Below, one piece after another: positions 33,023-41,439 of a stretch of DNA of 64,000 bases. The stretch lies in contig CAKUZR010000006.1 of NCBI GenBank assembly GCA_934718065.1, positions 76,305 to 140,304 on the forward strand, written 5' to 3'. Under the pieces are notes generated by a model that worked only from the letters and a program-made list of their open reading frames with translations, was not told where the DNA came from and made no database searches. Source of the DNA: an uncultured Treponema sp. Lineage in GTDB: Bacteria > Spirochaetota > Spirochaetia > Treponematales > Treponemataceae. Each line of letters begins with the position of its first letter. Position 1 is the stretch's first letter. Position numbers and translations under genes: made by a program.

Positions 33023-35836
33023 TTAGATTTTTGCAGCCTTGATTGCTTTTACAGTGTAATCGTAGCTGTATTCGTTGATGTTGAACTTAAGGTTTTCGCC
33101 GACTTTTGCGTTCATGATTGCGTTTCCGAACGGAGCCATGTATGAAATAACTCCGTTGTCTGGATCTGATTCCCATGGACCAAGAACTGTGTATGTTTCA
33201 TCCTTGTCTTCCTTGTTGTTGTGCAATGTAACAACAGTTGCGAATGAAACAATTGCAGTTGTGATTGTTGTAGGGTCGAAAATAACCGCGCGGTTAAGCT
33301 CTGAAGTGAGCTTTGCAACCTGAGTGTTAAGGTAATGCTGGTGCTCTTTCGCGGCCTTGTATTCAGCGTTCTCCTTCAAGTCGCCTTTTGCGCGCGCCTC
33401 ATCGATTTCAGCGGCGTTCTGCGGAATCTGAACAGTCTGAAGGTCTTCAAGAAGCGCTTTCTTTTCTTCAAGTTTTGCGCTTGTAACAAGCATTCCTTTC
33501 GGCGCGGAAGATTTTTCCTCTGTAACGTGGAACTTGAAGTCCGGATATTTTTCAAGGATTTTGTTTCTCATAAGAGCCTTGCAGCTTGGCTCGAGCCCTT
33601 CAACGTCGTCAATCAGAGTGTATATTCTTTTAACTGTTTCCTCGTCGTTCGAGAACATATATTCAAACAGCTTGTCTTTTCCGAACAGAAGGCTTGTAGC
33701 GTTGTCGATAATCTTCTTGTTTTCTGTTGAATTGACATGGTTGTTGATTTCCCTGTAGGCAAGCTGGATGAGCTGCACAAGCGCGATAATCTGACGCTCG
33801 TAAGGAATGTTCGCGTTCTTGAACCATTCAGCGTTCTGGCATTCCTTGAAGAAATAAAGAACAGCGTTGCGGTAGTCGCGGCAGTTTTCAAATGCTGTAA
33901 CCGCAAGGTTCTGGAGCTTTTCCTCCTGTCCGTTGTTCAGAAGATAATTAATCATCTCGCCTGAAAGAACGGTCGGGAACAGGCGGATATATTCATCAGC
34001 CCAGTTTGGAAGCATTTTTATGTTTGAAAGGAAGTCGTGGCGCAAATTTGTGTTCTTTGTGTCTTTCAGAACAAGATACATTTCGCGCGGATCTTCAATT
34101 TTTGAATAAATTTCCTGGAATGTTACCGACGGCTTGTAGGCGATTTCCTTGATTTGCGCGGAAACGCTCTGAACAACAAGGTAAGAAGCCAGAATCTGCT
34201 CGTTTATTTTAGGGAACATATCCTCTGATTCAAGAGTTTTTACATATCCTACAAAATAGTTGAACATTTCGGCGAACAAATCGTTTGACTTGTCTGTTTC
34301 TTCCTTGTTCACGTATTTCATAAGAGTGTCAATTCTTGCGAAGAACTGTTTCTGCGCCTTGAACTCGTTGGCAAGTTTCTGCTCCGGAGTGATGTCGTTC
34401 ACAATTGTGTACTGTGAAATATCGTTCGGGTTTACGCCGAATGACGAGTCTGTCTCAAGAATTCTTTTTGCGGCTGAATTCCATGAAGTCCATTCGCCTG
34501 CTGTAAGAACTGAAGGAACAAGCTCCGCCTTGATTTTCTTGAAGTCGCAGCTGTTTCCGAAGCTCTTGATTATCGTCTTGAGCGCCCATGCTTTGTCGTC
34601 CTTTACTTTTTCCTTTAGAGGAACTGTAAGAACTTTTCCTGTTTTTCCGTCAAGCACCGGAGTTCCGTTTTCATTCACAACTTCAACGGCTTTTTTTGCC
34701 TTAAGAACCCAGATGTGGTCGTTTGCAAGCGGAGTAAGCGCGCTTACCGCCATCTTCAAAGACATTGTGTCATAAACTTTTGTCTTTTTTGAAGGGTCTT
34801 TTTTTGAAGGAGCAGTTTTTCCGAACCAGATGAAAAGCTTGTCGTCGCTTACTTTTCCAATCTGTCCTACGCCCCATGACTTGTGGAAAACGTAGCTTTT
34901 TTCGTCGAACGCGATGTGCTTCTCAAAATCGTTTATTGCTTCAAAAATATTTCTGTAGTTCGCTGTAAGGTCTGAAGAGCGGATGTAGTCGTCAAGATGG
35001 CTGTGGCCTTCGTACTTGTTCTTGTAGCAGTCCACAATTTCGCGGCGTGCCCAGATGTCTCCGTTGTCAATGTGGAGAATTTCCTTCAGAAGTCCGATTG
35101 CGATGTCCCAGTATTTAGGCTCTTTTGCGGCCATTTCCTTGTATTTTGTGTAAAGCTCCTGAAGCAGAACGGCTGTCTTGTCGTCGCCAAGGGTTTTTGC
35201 AATTTTTCGTTTTGCAAGCTGGAAGAAATCAACTTCCTCCGGGATGAGCGCAATCAGCTTTGTCCACAGCTCTTTGATTGCGTTGATGTTTTTCGCGTTT
35301 GTGTATCTTAGAATTGCCTTCTTGTAGTATTCAACAGCGGCTTCCGCGTCAGTTGGCTCAAGATGCTCGCCAAGGGCTTTCGCAAGGTCTGCTTCCTCAA
35401 AGTCGAGCTTCACGATTTTCTTGTAGAAATCCCACACTTCATCTTTGTTTTCAGCGCGGTATGCTTCCGCAAGTGTTCTGAGCGCAAAAATATTGTTCTC
35501 GTCTTCTTCAAGAATGGTCTGGCAGATATATTCAACAACATTTTCCTTGTGGTTTTTCTGGAAGATGTCTACAAGCTCGCGCAGTGAAGATTCGTCAAGG
35601 ATTCCTTCCTTTAAAGAAATAAGGCCTGAAATGTAAAGGGCGATAATGCTTTCGCGTGAATGTGAAAGCTGCTCGTCGCAAATTTCCTTGAGTTCTGCAA
35701 GACAGTTTTCCTCGCGGGCCTTTTCGATTACGCCGGAAAGCTCAACAAGCTTTTCCTTTGTGTAATTTGAAATCGCGGCGCGAGTCCAAGTCTCTTCTTT
35801 GAGCATTTCCTGTACGGAATTGATAAGTTCTGCCAT
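33023..35836 (-). CDS. Giant helical-repeat protein with C-terminal GreA domain
   Basis: GreA factors rescue backtracked RNA polymerase by stimulating transcript cleavage. Here only the last ~160 of 937 residues are GreA-like: a coiled-coil with EIDEARAKGDLKENAEYKAA (about residues 805-825), which keeps the acidic tip residues, followed by the beta C-domain. The preceding ~770 residues are helical. They show TPR-like segments near the N-terminus (residues 1-200) and a central block of unknown fold (GKVSDDKLFIWFGKTAP region). Comparable long GreA fusions are known in Treponema, replacing the usual ~158-residue GreA. AGGGG precedes ATG 35836. The role of the extension is unknown; it may link polymerase to another complex. 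Confidence 0.88.
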   Translation of the reverse strand: MAELINSVQEMLKEETWTRAAISNYTKEKLVELSGVIEKAREENCLAELKEICDEQLSHSRESIIALYISGLISLKEGILDESSLRELVDIFQKNHKENVVEYICQTILEEDENNIFALRTLAEAYRAENKDEVWDFYKKIVKLDFEEADLAKALGEHLEPTDAEAAVEYYKKAILRYTNAKNINAIKELWTKLIALIPEEVDFFQLAKRKIAKTLGDDKTAVLLQELYTKYKEMAAKEPKYWDIAIGLLKEILHIDNGDIWARREIVDCYKNKYEGHSHLDDYIRSSDLTANYRNIFEAINDFEKHIAFDEKSYVFHKSWGVGQIGKVSDDKLFIWFGKTAPSKKDPSKKTKVYDTMSLKMAVSALTPLANDHIWVLKAKKAVEVVNENGTPVLDGKTGKVLTVPLKEKVKDDKAWALKTIIKSFGNSCDFKKIKAELVPSVLTAGEWTSWNSAAKRILETDSSFGVNPNDISQYTIVNDITPEQKLANEFKAQKQFFARIDTLMKYVNKEETDKSNDLFAEMFNYFVGYVKTLESEDMFPKINEQILASYLVVQSVSAQIKEIAYKPSVTFQEIYSKIEDPREMYLVLKDTKNTNLRHDFLSNIKMLPNWADEYIRLFPTVLSGEMINYLLNNGQEEKLQNLAVTAFENCRDYRNAVLYFFKECQNAEWFKNANIPYERQIIALVQLIQLAYREINNHVNSTENKKIIDNATSLLFGKDKLFEYMFSNDEETVKRIYTLIDDVEGLEPSCKALMRNKILEKYPDFKFHVTEEKSSAPKGMLVTSAKLEEKKALLEDLQTVQIPQNAAEIDEARAKGDLKENAEYKAAKEHQHYLNTQVAKLTSELNRAVIFDPTTITTAIVSFATVVTLHNNKEDKDETYTVLGPWESDPDNGVISYMAPFGNAIMNAKVGENLKFNINEYSYDYTVKAIKAAKI

Positions 35837-35917
35837 AAAAAACCCCTTTTTTTGTTGAAGCCAGCCTTTGAATATGATTTCATGCGGCTTTTTTATAAAC
35901 TCTTGCTCTTTTCTGTG

Positions 35918-36847
35918 TTACTTTACATACATTTTGTATATTTCAGTGTCCAGAATTTTTATTTTCAATAAAATCTCGTTGATAAGCCTTGTGTCATTGA
36001 CGGTCTGGCAGTAGTCAACAAGCCAAAAATATTTATTTATAAGCCGCGGAACCAAGAATCCGGAATCCCTTGAAGGATCTTTGTGCTCGTTTTCCATGGC
36101 ATAAATTTCCTGCCGGAGCCTTGCCACTTCCTGGGGCTTTAGATTTCTCCTGACGGAAAAAACTCCCCACAGAACGCCGTACACGGGAATCCAGGCCTTT
36201 AGAATTTCGCCGGAATATCCCTGCTCCTCTGTTTTTTCCGCAAGTTTTCTGATCAGCGGGGAGTCAAGGTATTCAAGATCGACTTTTTTAGGGTCGATGA
36301 AAAACGCTTCCCTGAAAAGAACTTTTGCGTATCTGTCCTCGCCGCACAGCGCGTAGCAGTCGGCAAGGTCTGCAAGAACCGCGGCCTGCCCCGGATGCAG
36401 CATGTTCGCCTGGGTAAGGCAGGTTTTCGCGTTGTCAAATTCGCCGAGCTTCCTGTAGCAGAGTCCGGCTTTTCTTAGGACATCAGCTTTTATGACAGGA
36501 TCTTTTTCGCCCAGAAGACGGTTGAAATTCTGCAGCGCAAGCGAAAAAACTCCCCGGCGGACAGCGTAAACTGCCGGCTGGTAGACAAAATCCCGCGCCT
36601 TTACGTAGCAAAGAAAATTCTTCCATTCGGCGAGCAGCGATTCCCCGCGTTCCATTGGATCTTCCTGGAACATCACGTTTTTTTCGTATTCAATCCAGCG
36701 GTTGCAGCAGTTGGATGTGAAAATCAGTTCCGGGCTGATGGAGTCATAAAGAAAAGTATTCTGCACAATTTTTCTGGCTTCCTCTGGATTGCCAGCTTCA
36801 AGGAAGGCAAACGCTTCTTTTAATCCTCTTTCAGTTTGAATATCCAT
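35918..36847 (-). CDS. Cytoplasmic TPR protein
   Basis: The 309-residue product is not recognised beyond tetratricopeptide repeats. At least two repeats are clear around residues 135-205 (VLRKAGLCYRKLGEFDNA, LADLADCYALCGEDRYA). No signal peptide or membrane helix is present. The N-terminal ~120 residues look like a further helical array. It has a strong promoter of its own and is followed after 81 bases by the GreA fusion gene on the same strand. Cotranscription is likely, and a partnership in a protein complex is possible but unproven. Confidence 0.75.
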   Translation of the reverse strand: MDIQTERGLKEAFAFLEAGNPEEARKIVQNTFLYDSISPELIFTSNCCNRWIEYEKNVMFQEDPMERGESLLAEWKNFLCYVKARDFVYQPAVYAVRRGVFSLALQNFNRLLGEKDPVIKADVLRKAGLCYRKLGEFDNAKTCLTQANMLHPGQAAVLADLADCYALCGEDRYAKVLFREAFFIDPKKVDLEYLDSPLIRKLAEKTEEQGYSGEILKAWIPVYGVLWGVFSVRRNLKPQEVARLRQEIYAMENEHKDPSRDSGFLVPRLINKYFWLVDYCQTVNDTRLINEILLKIKILDTEIYKMYVK

Positions 36848-36861
36848 AGGCGGTGAATTTA

Positions 36862-36889
36862 ATTATATCAGAACGGGGAATTTAGTCAA
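36862..36889 (-). promoter_or_regulatory. Promoter of the TPR/GreA-fusion unit
   Basis: On the minus strand TTGACT (36884-36889), a 16-base spacer and a perfect TATAAT (36862-36867) precede ATG 36847 by 14 bases. The predicted leader is very short and has no Shine-Dalgarno. Confidence 0.7.
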
Positions 36890-37203
36890 TGGAAATGTTA
36901 ATTTTTACTAAAAATGGGATATAGTTTATACAGGCAAATTGCTTATCTGTCAAGAGTGTTTTTTGTAAAATTTTTAATTTTTTTTGAATTCGCGCGTTTT
37001 TTGGGGAAGCCTGGGGATTTTGCGCCGTACTGGAAGGGTTTTGCGGGCTTTGCGCGCAAAAGGATTCTGCCGCAGGCGGAAGACCGAGCGTGAGCGGGCC
37101 CTGGAAGCGCGGTTTTCAGGCGGAATTTTGCGTGCGGGGGAATTTGCCACGGGGAGGAATCTTAGCGCCCTTGTGTTTTTGAATGTGGTTTTTATGCGTT
37201 TTG
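36890..37203. other. Gene-free spacer, AT-rich then GC-rich
   Basis: The gap between the divergent TPR gene and rpe (36848-37240) holds promoters at both ends. The first part is AT-rich. About 37000-37160 is GC-rich and contains blocks such as GAAGCCTGGGGATTTTGCGC and CCGCAGGCGGAAGACC that recall, but do not clearly match, the R1 and R2 repeats. An Arg-rich 86-codon frame crosses it. It has no start context and runs into rpe, so I do not call it a gene. Confidence 0.5.
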
Positions 37204-37232
37204 TTGTCAGAACTTTTTCTATATGCTATTAT
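37204..37232 (+). promoter_or_regulatory. Promoter of rpe, predicted leaderless
   Basis: TTGTCA (37204-37209), 17-base spacer, TATTAT (37227-37232), then 8 bases to ATG 37241 with no Shine-Dalgarno. Confidence 0.65.
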
Positions 37233-37240
37233 AGTAAACA

Positions 37241-37873
37241 ATGAAAAATGCGATTCTTGCGCCTTCTTTGCTTAGTGCGGATTTGGCTGATTTGAAAAAT
37301 GCCCTTGGGCTTGTGGAAAAAAACGGCGGCTCTGCTGTTCATATTGATGTGATGGACGGTCGTTTTGTGCCGCAGATTTCTTACGGGCAGCCTGTTGTGG
37401 AATGTCTTAGAAAATATTCGTCGCTGCCGTTCGATGTGCATCTTATGGTTGAGCATCCTGAGGAGCAGGTTGAGTCTTTTGCCGGGGCCGGCGCGGACTG
37501 GATTACGTTCCACCACGAGGCGTGCGTGCATTCCCATAGGCTTGTGCAGAAAATCCATGCGCTGGGGAAAAAGGCTGGAATTTCGATTGTTCCTTCAACT
37601 CCTGTGGCGGCGGTGAAGGAGCTGCTTGAATACGTTGATATTGTTCTTGTTATGACGGTGAATCCCGGGTTCGGCGGACAGAAGCTGATTCCTTCGTGCG
37701 TGCGGAAGATTGGCGAGCTTGTGGAGCTGCGCGGCGAGCTGGGACTTGATTTTAAGATTTCTGTTGACGGCGGTGTGAATGCCGGGACTTTGCGGTCTGT
37801 GGCGGATGCCGGCGCGGATATTATTGTTTCCGGCTCGGCTTTTTTCAGCGGCCAGCTTGGATGGGAGAAATAG
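37241..37873 (+). CDS. rpe: Ribulose-phosphate 3-epimerase
   Basis: Rpe interconverts ribulose-5-phosphate and xylulose-5-phosphate in the pentose phosphate pathway. The 210-residue TIM barrel shows APSLLSADLADL, the metal-binding VHIDVMDGRFVP, FDVHLMVEHPE, VMTVNPGFGGQK and VDGGVN near the end, all standard. The length is slightly short but complete. It begins the transcript that continues into the TPR genes (next ATG 3 bases after the stop), an unusual pairing for a sugar-phosphate enzyme. Confidence 0.95.
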   Translation: MKNAILAPSLLSADLADLKNALGLVEKNGGSAVHIDVMDGRFVPQISYGQPVVECLRKYSSLPFDVHLMVEHPEEQVESFAGAGADWITFHHEACVHSHRLVQKIHALGKKAGISIVPSTPVAAVKELLEYVDIVLVMTVNPGFGGQKLIPSCVRKIGELVELRGELGLDFKISVDGGVNAGTLRSVADAGADIIVSGSAFFSGQLGWEK

Positions 37874-37876
37874 TTT

Positions 37877-38809
37877 ATGTTGGGTTTTTGCAGAAAGGCG
37901 GGCGGAAAAATTTGCGCGGCGGGAATTGTTTTGTTTGCGGCGGCTTTTTCGGGCTTCGCGCAGAATTCTAATCCAGGCGTGGCGTCGGCGGCTTTTGTGC
38001 AGGGCGCGAAGGCTTTTGGCTCGGGCGAGTGGATGTCCGCGATTTTTCAGCTTAGAAAGGCTGTTTCCTACGATGAGAACAACAACGCCGACACGTGGTA
38101 TATGCTGATTGCGGCGGAAATGTATGCCGGCGAGTACAAGAATGCTTTCCAGGACTGCGAGGTTTATCTTTCAAGTTTTGCCGGAAGCCCGTATGACTCG
38201 TATGTGCTTTACCACAAGGGCCGCGCGCTTTTTTTTATGGGCGAGTATGAGAATTCGGTGCTTGTGCTGAGCGATTTCTGCCACCAGTACAGCGGGCACG
38301 AGATGTATCCTTCGGCGCTTTACTGGATTGCGGAGTCTTTTTTTGCCGGATACAACTACGAGGACGCGAAGGTTCTTTACGAAACGGTTGTGAACAATTA
38401 TCCGGATGACGCGAAAGCTCCTGCGGCGCGGTTCAGAATTGACACGATTGCGCAGAGTTTCAGGGAGGAGAAGCTGCTTTATCTTCTGAAGGAAACCGGC
38501 GAGGAATATCTTGCGGCGAAAGAAGAGTATGAGCGGCAGCTGAAATATGCGGGCGCTGAAAATTCCGGCGAGGCAAGGCGGAGAATTCTTGACCTGCAGA
38601 AAAATGCTTCTGAGCTTGAAAAGAAGGTTCAGGAGCTGACGGAGGAAAATTCAGCGCTGAAGGCGCAGCTTGACGAGCGGCAGCTTCAGGATTCCGAGGC
38701 GAAGCGGCAGGCGGATGAATTTATTCTTGAGCTGAAAAGAAAGGCTGCCCAGGCGCAGAATCTTCTGGACGGCAGAAATTCCGGCGTGAATTCGGAGAAT
38801 GGAAAATGA
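37877..38809 (+). CDS. Exported TPR and coiled-coil protein, YbgF/BamD-like layout
   Basis: The 310-residue product has a signal peptide (about residues 10-28, ending GFAQ). TPR-like repeats follow in residues 40-190 (GSGEWMSAIFQLRKAV, ALYWIAESFFAGYNYEDA). The C-terminal coiled coil spans roughly 215-295. This layout resembles periplasmic assembly or scaffold proteins such as YbgF/CpoB and BamD, although YbgF has its coil at the N-terminus. No lipobox is evident. GGGAGA in the end of rpe serves ATG 37877. The stop overlaps the next start (ATGA), so translation is probably coupled. Confidence 0.75.
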   Translation: MLGFCRKAGGKICAAGIVLFAAAFSGFAQNSNPGVASAAFVQGAKAFGSGEWMSAIFQLRKAVSYDENNNADTWYMLIAAEMYAGEYKNAFQDCEVYLSSFAGSPYDSYVLYHKGRALFFMGEYENSVLVLSDFCHQYSGHEMYPSALYWIAESFFAGYNYEDAKVLYETVVNNYPDDAKAPAARFRIDTIAQSFREEKLLYLLKETGEEYLAAKEEYERQLKYAGAENSGEARRRILDLQKNASELEKKVQELTEENSALKAQLDERQLQDSEAKRQADEFILELKRKAAQAQNLLDGRNSGVNSENGK

Positions 38810-40266
38810 AAAATGTGAATAAGAATCTTTTTGCGGCTCTTGCGGCGTTCAGTCTGATCGGCGGATTTTCTGCTCCGGCGAACGCGGCTTCAAGGTCAAA
38901 AAAGGCGAAGGCACTTGCGGAGCCGGTGGCGGAATCTTCTGCTGAAACTGAATCTTTCGGGGCGGTTTCAGATGAGCCTGCTGTTCCGGCGGCTTCTGAT
39001 GCGGAGGAAAATTTTAAGTCCAGGACTGTTGAGAACAGCGTTGGAGGAATAAAATATCTTGCGAAAGGCGCGGTTGGAAGTTTCCAGCTGTATGCGCTGG
39101 GTGACAATGGCGCGCAGATTCCGCTTCTTGCCGGCTATGATGAATTTACTTCCTCTTTTATTTCGCTTCTTGCCGGAAAAAAAGAATACAAGCTTACAAA
39201 CAATATTGGAATTGTGATTGGCGCAAGAAAAACTGAGAACGGCGTCCAGATGGTTTACGTTGTTCCGGATGTTGCCAGGGTTCTTCTTTCTTTTGAAAGC
39301 GTTCCGAAAAAAAATCTTGCCGGCAGAAAAATTGTTTCCGATGTTGCGAAGGTTTCTTTGGCGGTAACGAACAGAAGTTCCAGAACGATGAAATTTTCTA
39401 TAAAAGAAGTTTTTGACACTGTTCTTGGCGAGCAGCTCGGCCCGCATTTTTCAACAGCCGAGGAAATCGCGGTGAACAGCGAGCGTCAGTACAGAAAATT
39501 TGACAAGGTGAAATGGGTTTCCAGCGTAAATCAGAAGGCTGGAATTCAGTTTATTTTCAGCGGATACGGGGCAAAGACTCCGGAGGCGGTTTCGCTGAGC
39601 AACAAGGACTTGCTGGCGCTGCAGAAATGGATTCCGCAGGTTATTTCATCGCGCACATTTGATTCTGTGCTTTCGTACAATAATTCCGCGCTCTGCATAA
39701 ACTGGGAAGGCTGTGTCCTTGAGCCGGAGGAGCAGTTTGAGGTTTCTTATTATATTGCGGTTTCTTCGGATGGAAGGCCTCTTGACGGTGATAAGTATGT
39801 CGCGCTTCTGGGGAAAAAATCTTCCGGCGCGGATGAAACTTTAATCCCGGAAAATGACGCGTATGCGCAGGCTTCTGAACTGTACGCGGCTCAGAAATAC
39901 AGCGAGGCTTACCGCGTGGTCAGCAAGGCCTGGAAAAATCCGCAGAATCAGACTTACCAGCTTTCAAATTTGAAAGATATGATAGAAGAAAAGCTTGGAT
40001 TCAATGACTACAAGCCTTCGTTTGAGTATTCCGAGGAGCCGGCGGTGGATTCTGAGCTTCCGGAAGAAAAAATTGAAAAAACGGAAAAAAATCCGGCAAG
40101 CCAAAATCCGGCTGCTGAAAAAAAAGCGGAGTACGACTCTGAATATATCCAGAATCTTATCGACAGGATAAAAAATCTTCAGGAAAACAGCGATTCTGTT
40201 GACCGCAACGAGCTTCTGAAGCTTAACTACGAGCTTGACGAGGCAATAAAACGGCTGGAGCAGTAG
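38806..40266 (+). CDS. Exported protein with C-terminal WKNP motif
   Basis: The 486-residue product is not recognised. A signal peptide (residues 1-27, ending ANAAS) leads into a low-complexity Ala/Glu/Ser stretch to about residue 65. Residues 75-340 form a beta-rich domain with no family I can name. Around residues 355-395 a TPR-like helix pair ends in KAWKNPQNQT and LKDMIEEKLGF. The same arrangement ends the 1049-residue protein at 56008. The last 90 residues are charged, with a coiled coil at the end. It overlaps the preceding gene by 4 bases and precedes the next by 2. Periplasmic location is inferred from the signal. Confidence 0.7.
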   Translation: MKNVNKNLFAALAAFSLIGGFSAPANAASRSKKAKALAEPVAESSAETESFGAVSDEPAVPAASDAEENFKSRTVENSVGGIKYLAKGAVGSFQLYALGDNGAQIPLLAGYDEFTSSFISLLAGKKEYKLTNNIGIVIGARKTENGVQMVYVVPDVARVLLSFESVPKKNLAGRKIVSDVAKVSLAVTNRSSRTMKFSIKEVFDTVLGEQLGPHFSTAEEIAVNSERQYRKFDKVKWVSSVNQKAGIQFIFSGYGAKTPEAVSLSNKDLLALQKWIPQVISSRTFDSVLSYNNSALCINWEGCVLEPEEQFEVSYYIAVSSDGRPLDGDKYVALLGKKSSGADETLIPENDAYAQASELYAAQKYSEAYRVVSKAWKNPQNQTYQLSNLKDMIEEKLGFNDYKPSFEYSEEPAVDSELPEEKIEKTEKNPASQNPAAEKKAEYDSEYIQNLIDRIKNLQENSDSVDRNELLKLNYELDEAIKRLEQ

Positions 40267-40268
40267 AA

Positions 40269-41360
40269 ATGGCGCAGGATGTTCTTGCCGCTGCAAAAAA
40301 AATGATGAGGCGGCGGCAGTTTGACAAAGCAATCACGATTCTCCAGAGCCGCGCTGAAATTTACGAGGATAATTTTGAGTATTATCTTCTTTTTGCGATT
40401 GCCTGTCTGTACGTTGGCGACACAGGAACTGCATCCGCGTATTTTCAGAAGGCCCGGAAAATCAAAATTACGGACACGACTCTTCTCTTGGGGCAGGCCG
40501 CTCTGTTTCTTAGGCGCGGCGACACTGACCGTGCGCTCCAGTATTATCTTGATGTTCTTGATTACGAGCCTGGAAACAAAATTGCCCAGAACGCCATGGA
40601 ATTCATCCGGACAAAAGGCGACTATTCAACAATCTGCAGGTGGGTTGACACCGGCGATATTGAGCAGTTTTATCCGCCGCTCGGCGTGAATCCTTTTAAG
40701 GTGGCGGGAATTGTGCTTCCTGTTGCGGCATGCGCGCTTGGAATTTTTGTGGCGGCGCGTTTTCTTCCAGTTTACCATGCTGAAACTGGAAGCCGCGCTG
40801 ATTTGAGCGCCCTTGTCCTTTCAGTTGACGAGCGGAAAAATATCCAGGAAACTAATCTTTCGAGCGGCTCGTTCGCGTATATTCTTTCTTCGTCGCAGAT
40901 AAATGAATGTTACGAAAAGGCGCAGAGTTATTTTCAGAATTACAGGGACAATATGGCTCAGCGTGAAATAAACCGCATATTGAATTCAAATGCGTCGCTC
41001 GCGGTAAAAAGAAAAGCGTCTCTTCTTATGTCGTATCTTGAGCCGCCTTCTTTTGACTCGATAAAAGATGTTCCTGGATATTCGGATGTTGAAAAAGAGC
41101 CTGCGCTTTATCTTGACTGCTGGGTTTCGTGGTCTGGAAGAATTTCCAATGTGGTTCAGACGGAAAATTCTTTCCGTTGCGACTTGCTTGTTGGTTATGA
41201 AACTATGCAGAAAGTTGAAGGAATTGTGCCGCTGGAATTTTCAGTTCCGCCAAAAATTGAAAATGACAAGCCGGTTACGGTTCTTGCGAAAATTGCTTCT
41301 GAAAATGGAAAACTGGCTCTTGTTGGAAAATCTGTTTATCAGAGCATAAAAAATCAGTAA
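40269..41360 (+). CDS. Membrane-anchored TPR protein
   Basis: The 363-residue product has TPR repeats in residues 1-120 (QFDKAITILQSRAEIYED, ACLYVGDTGTASAYFQKA, GDTDRALQYYLDVLDYEP). A single membrane helix follows at about 144-163 (VAGIVLPVAACALGIFVAA), then a ~200-residue domain that should be periplasmic. There is no signal peptide, so the TPR part should be cytoplasmic, giving a trans-membrane bridge. GGAG precedes ATG 40269. It closes a four-gene unit after rpe. Partners may be the two upstream exported proteins. No function can be assigned. Confidence 0.7.
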   Translation: MAQDVLAAAKKMMRRRQFDKAITILQSRAEIYEDNFEYYLLFAIACLYVGDTGTASAYFQKARKIKITDTTLLLGQAALFLRRGDTDRALQYYLDVLDYEPGNKIAQNAMEFIRTKGDYSTICRWVDTGDIEQFYPPLGVNPFKVAGIVLPVAACALGIFVAARFLPVYHAETGSRADLSALVLSVDERKNIQETNLSSGSFAYILSSSQINECYEKAQSYFQNYRDNMAQREINRILNSNASLAVKRKASLLMSYLEPPSFDSIKDVPGYSDVEKEPALYLDCWVSWSGRISNVVQTENSFRCDLLVGYETMQKVEGIVPLEFSVPPKIENDKPVTVLAKIASENGKLALVGKSVYQSIKNQ

Positions 41361-41384
41361 ATTTTTATTTTTTTTTGTGATTTA

Positions 41385-41416
41385 TTTCATTAAATGAAAA
41401 ATTTCGTCTATATAGT
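41385..41416 (+). promoter_or_regulatory. recA promoter with overlapping inverted repeat
   Basis: TATATAGT (41409-41416) is the likely -10. The -35 region is covered by an inverted repeat TTTCAT-TAA-ATGAAA (41385-41390 and 41394-41399). Its position would let a bound repressor block polymerase. Whether it is a damage-response operator is unknown. Confidence 0.45.
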
Positions 41417-41439
41417 AAGTGGGAGGTATTGGAGGCGAT

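Noticed and set aside
35837..35917. Possible terminator between the TPR gene and the GreA fusion gene
   Set aside because: Only a 5-bp AAGCC/GGCTT pairing with a long loop; too weak, and the T-run faces the wrong strand.
36984..37244. Arg-rich 86-codon open frame upstream of rpe
   Set aside because: No start context, composition typical of GC-rich noncoding DNA, and it crosses the rpe promoter and start.
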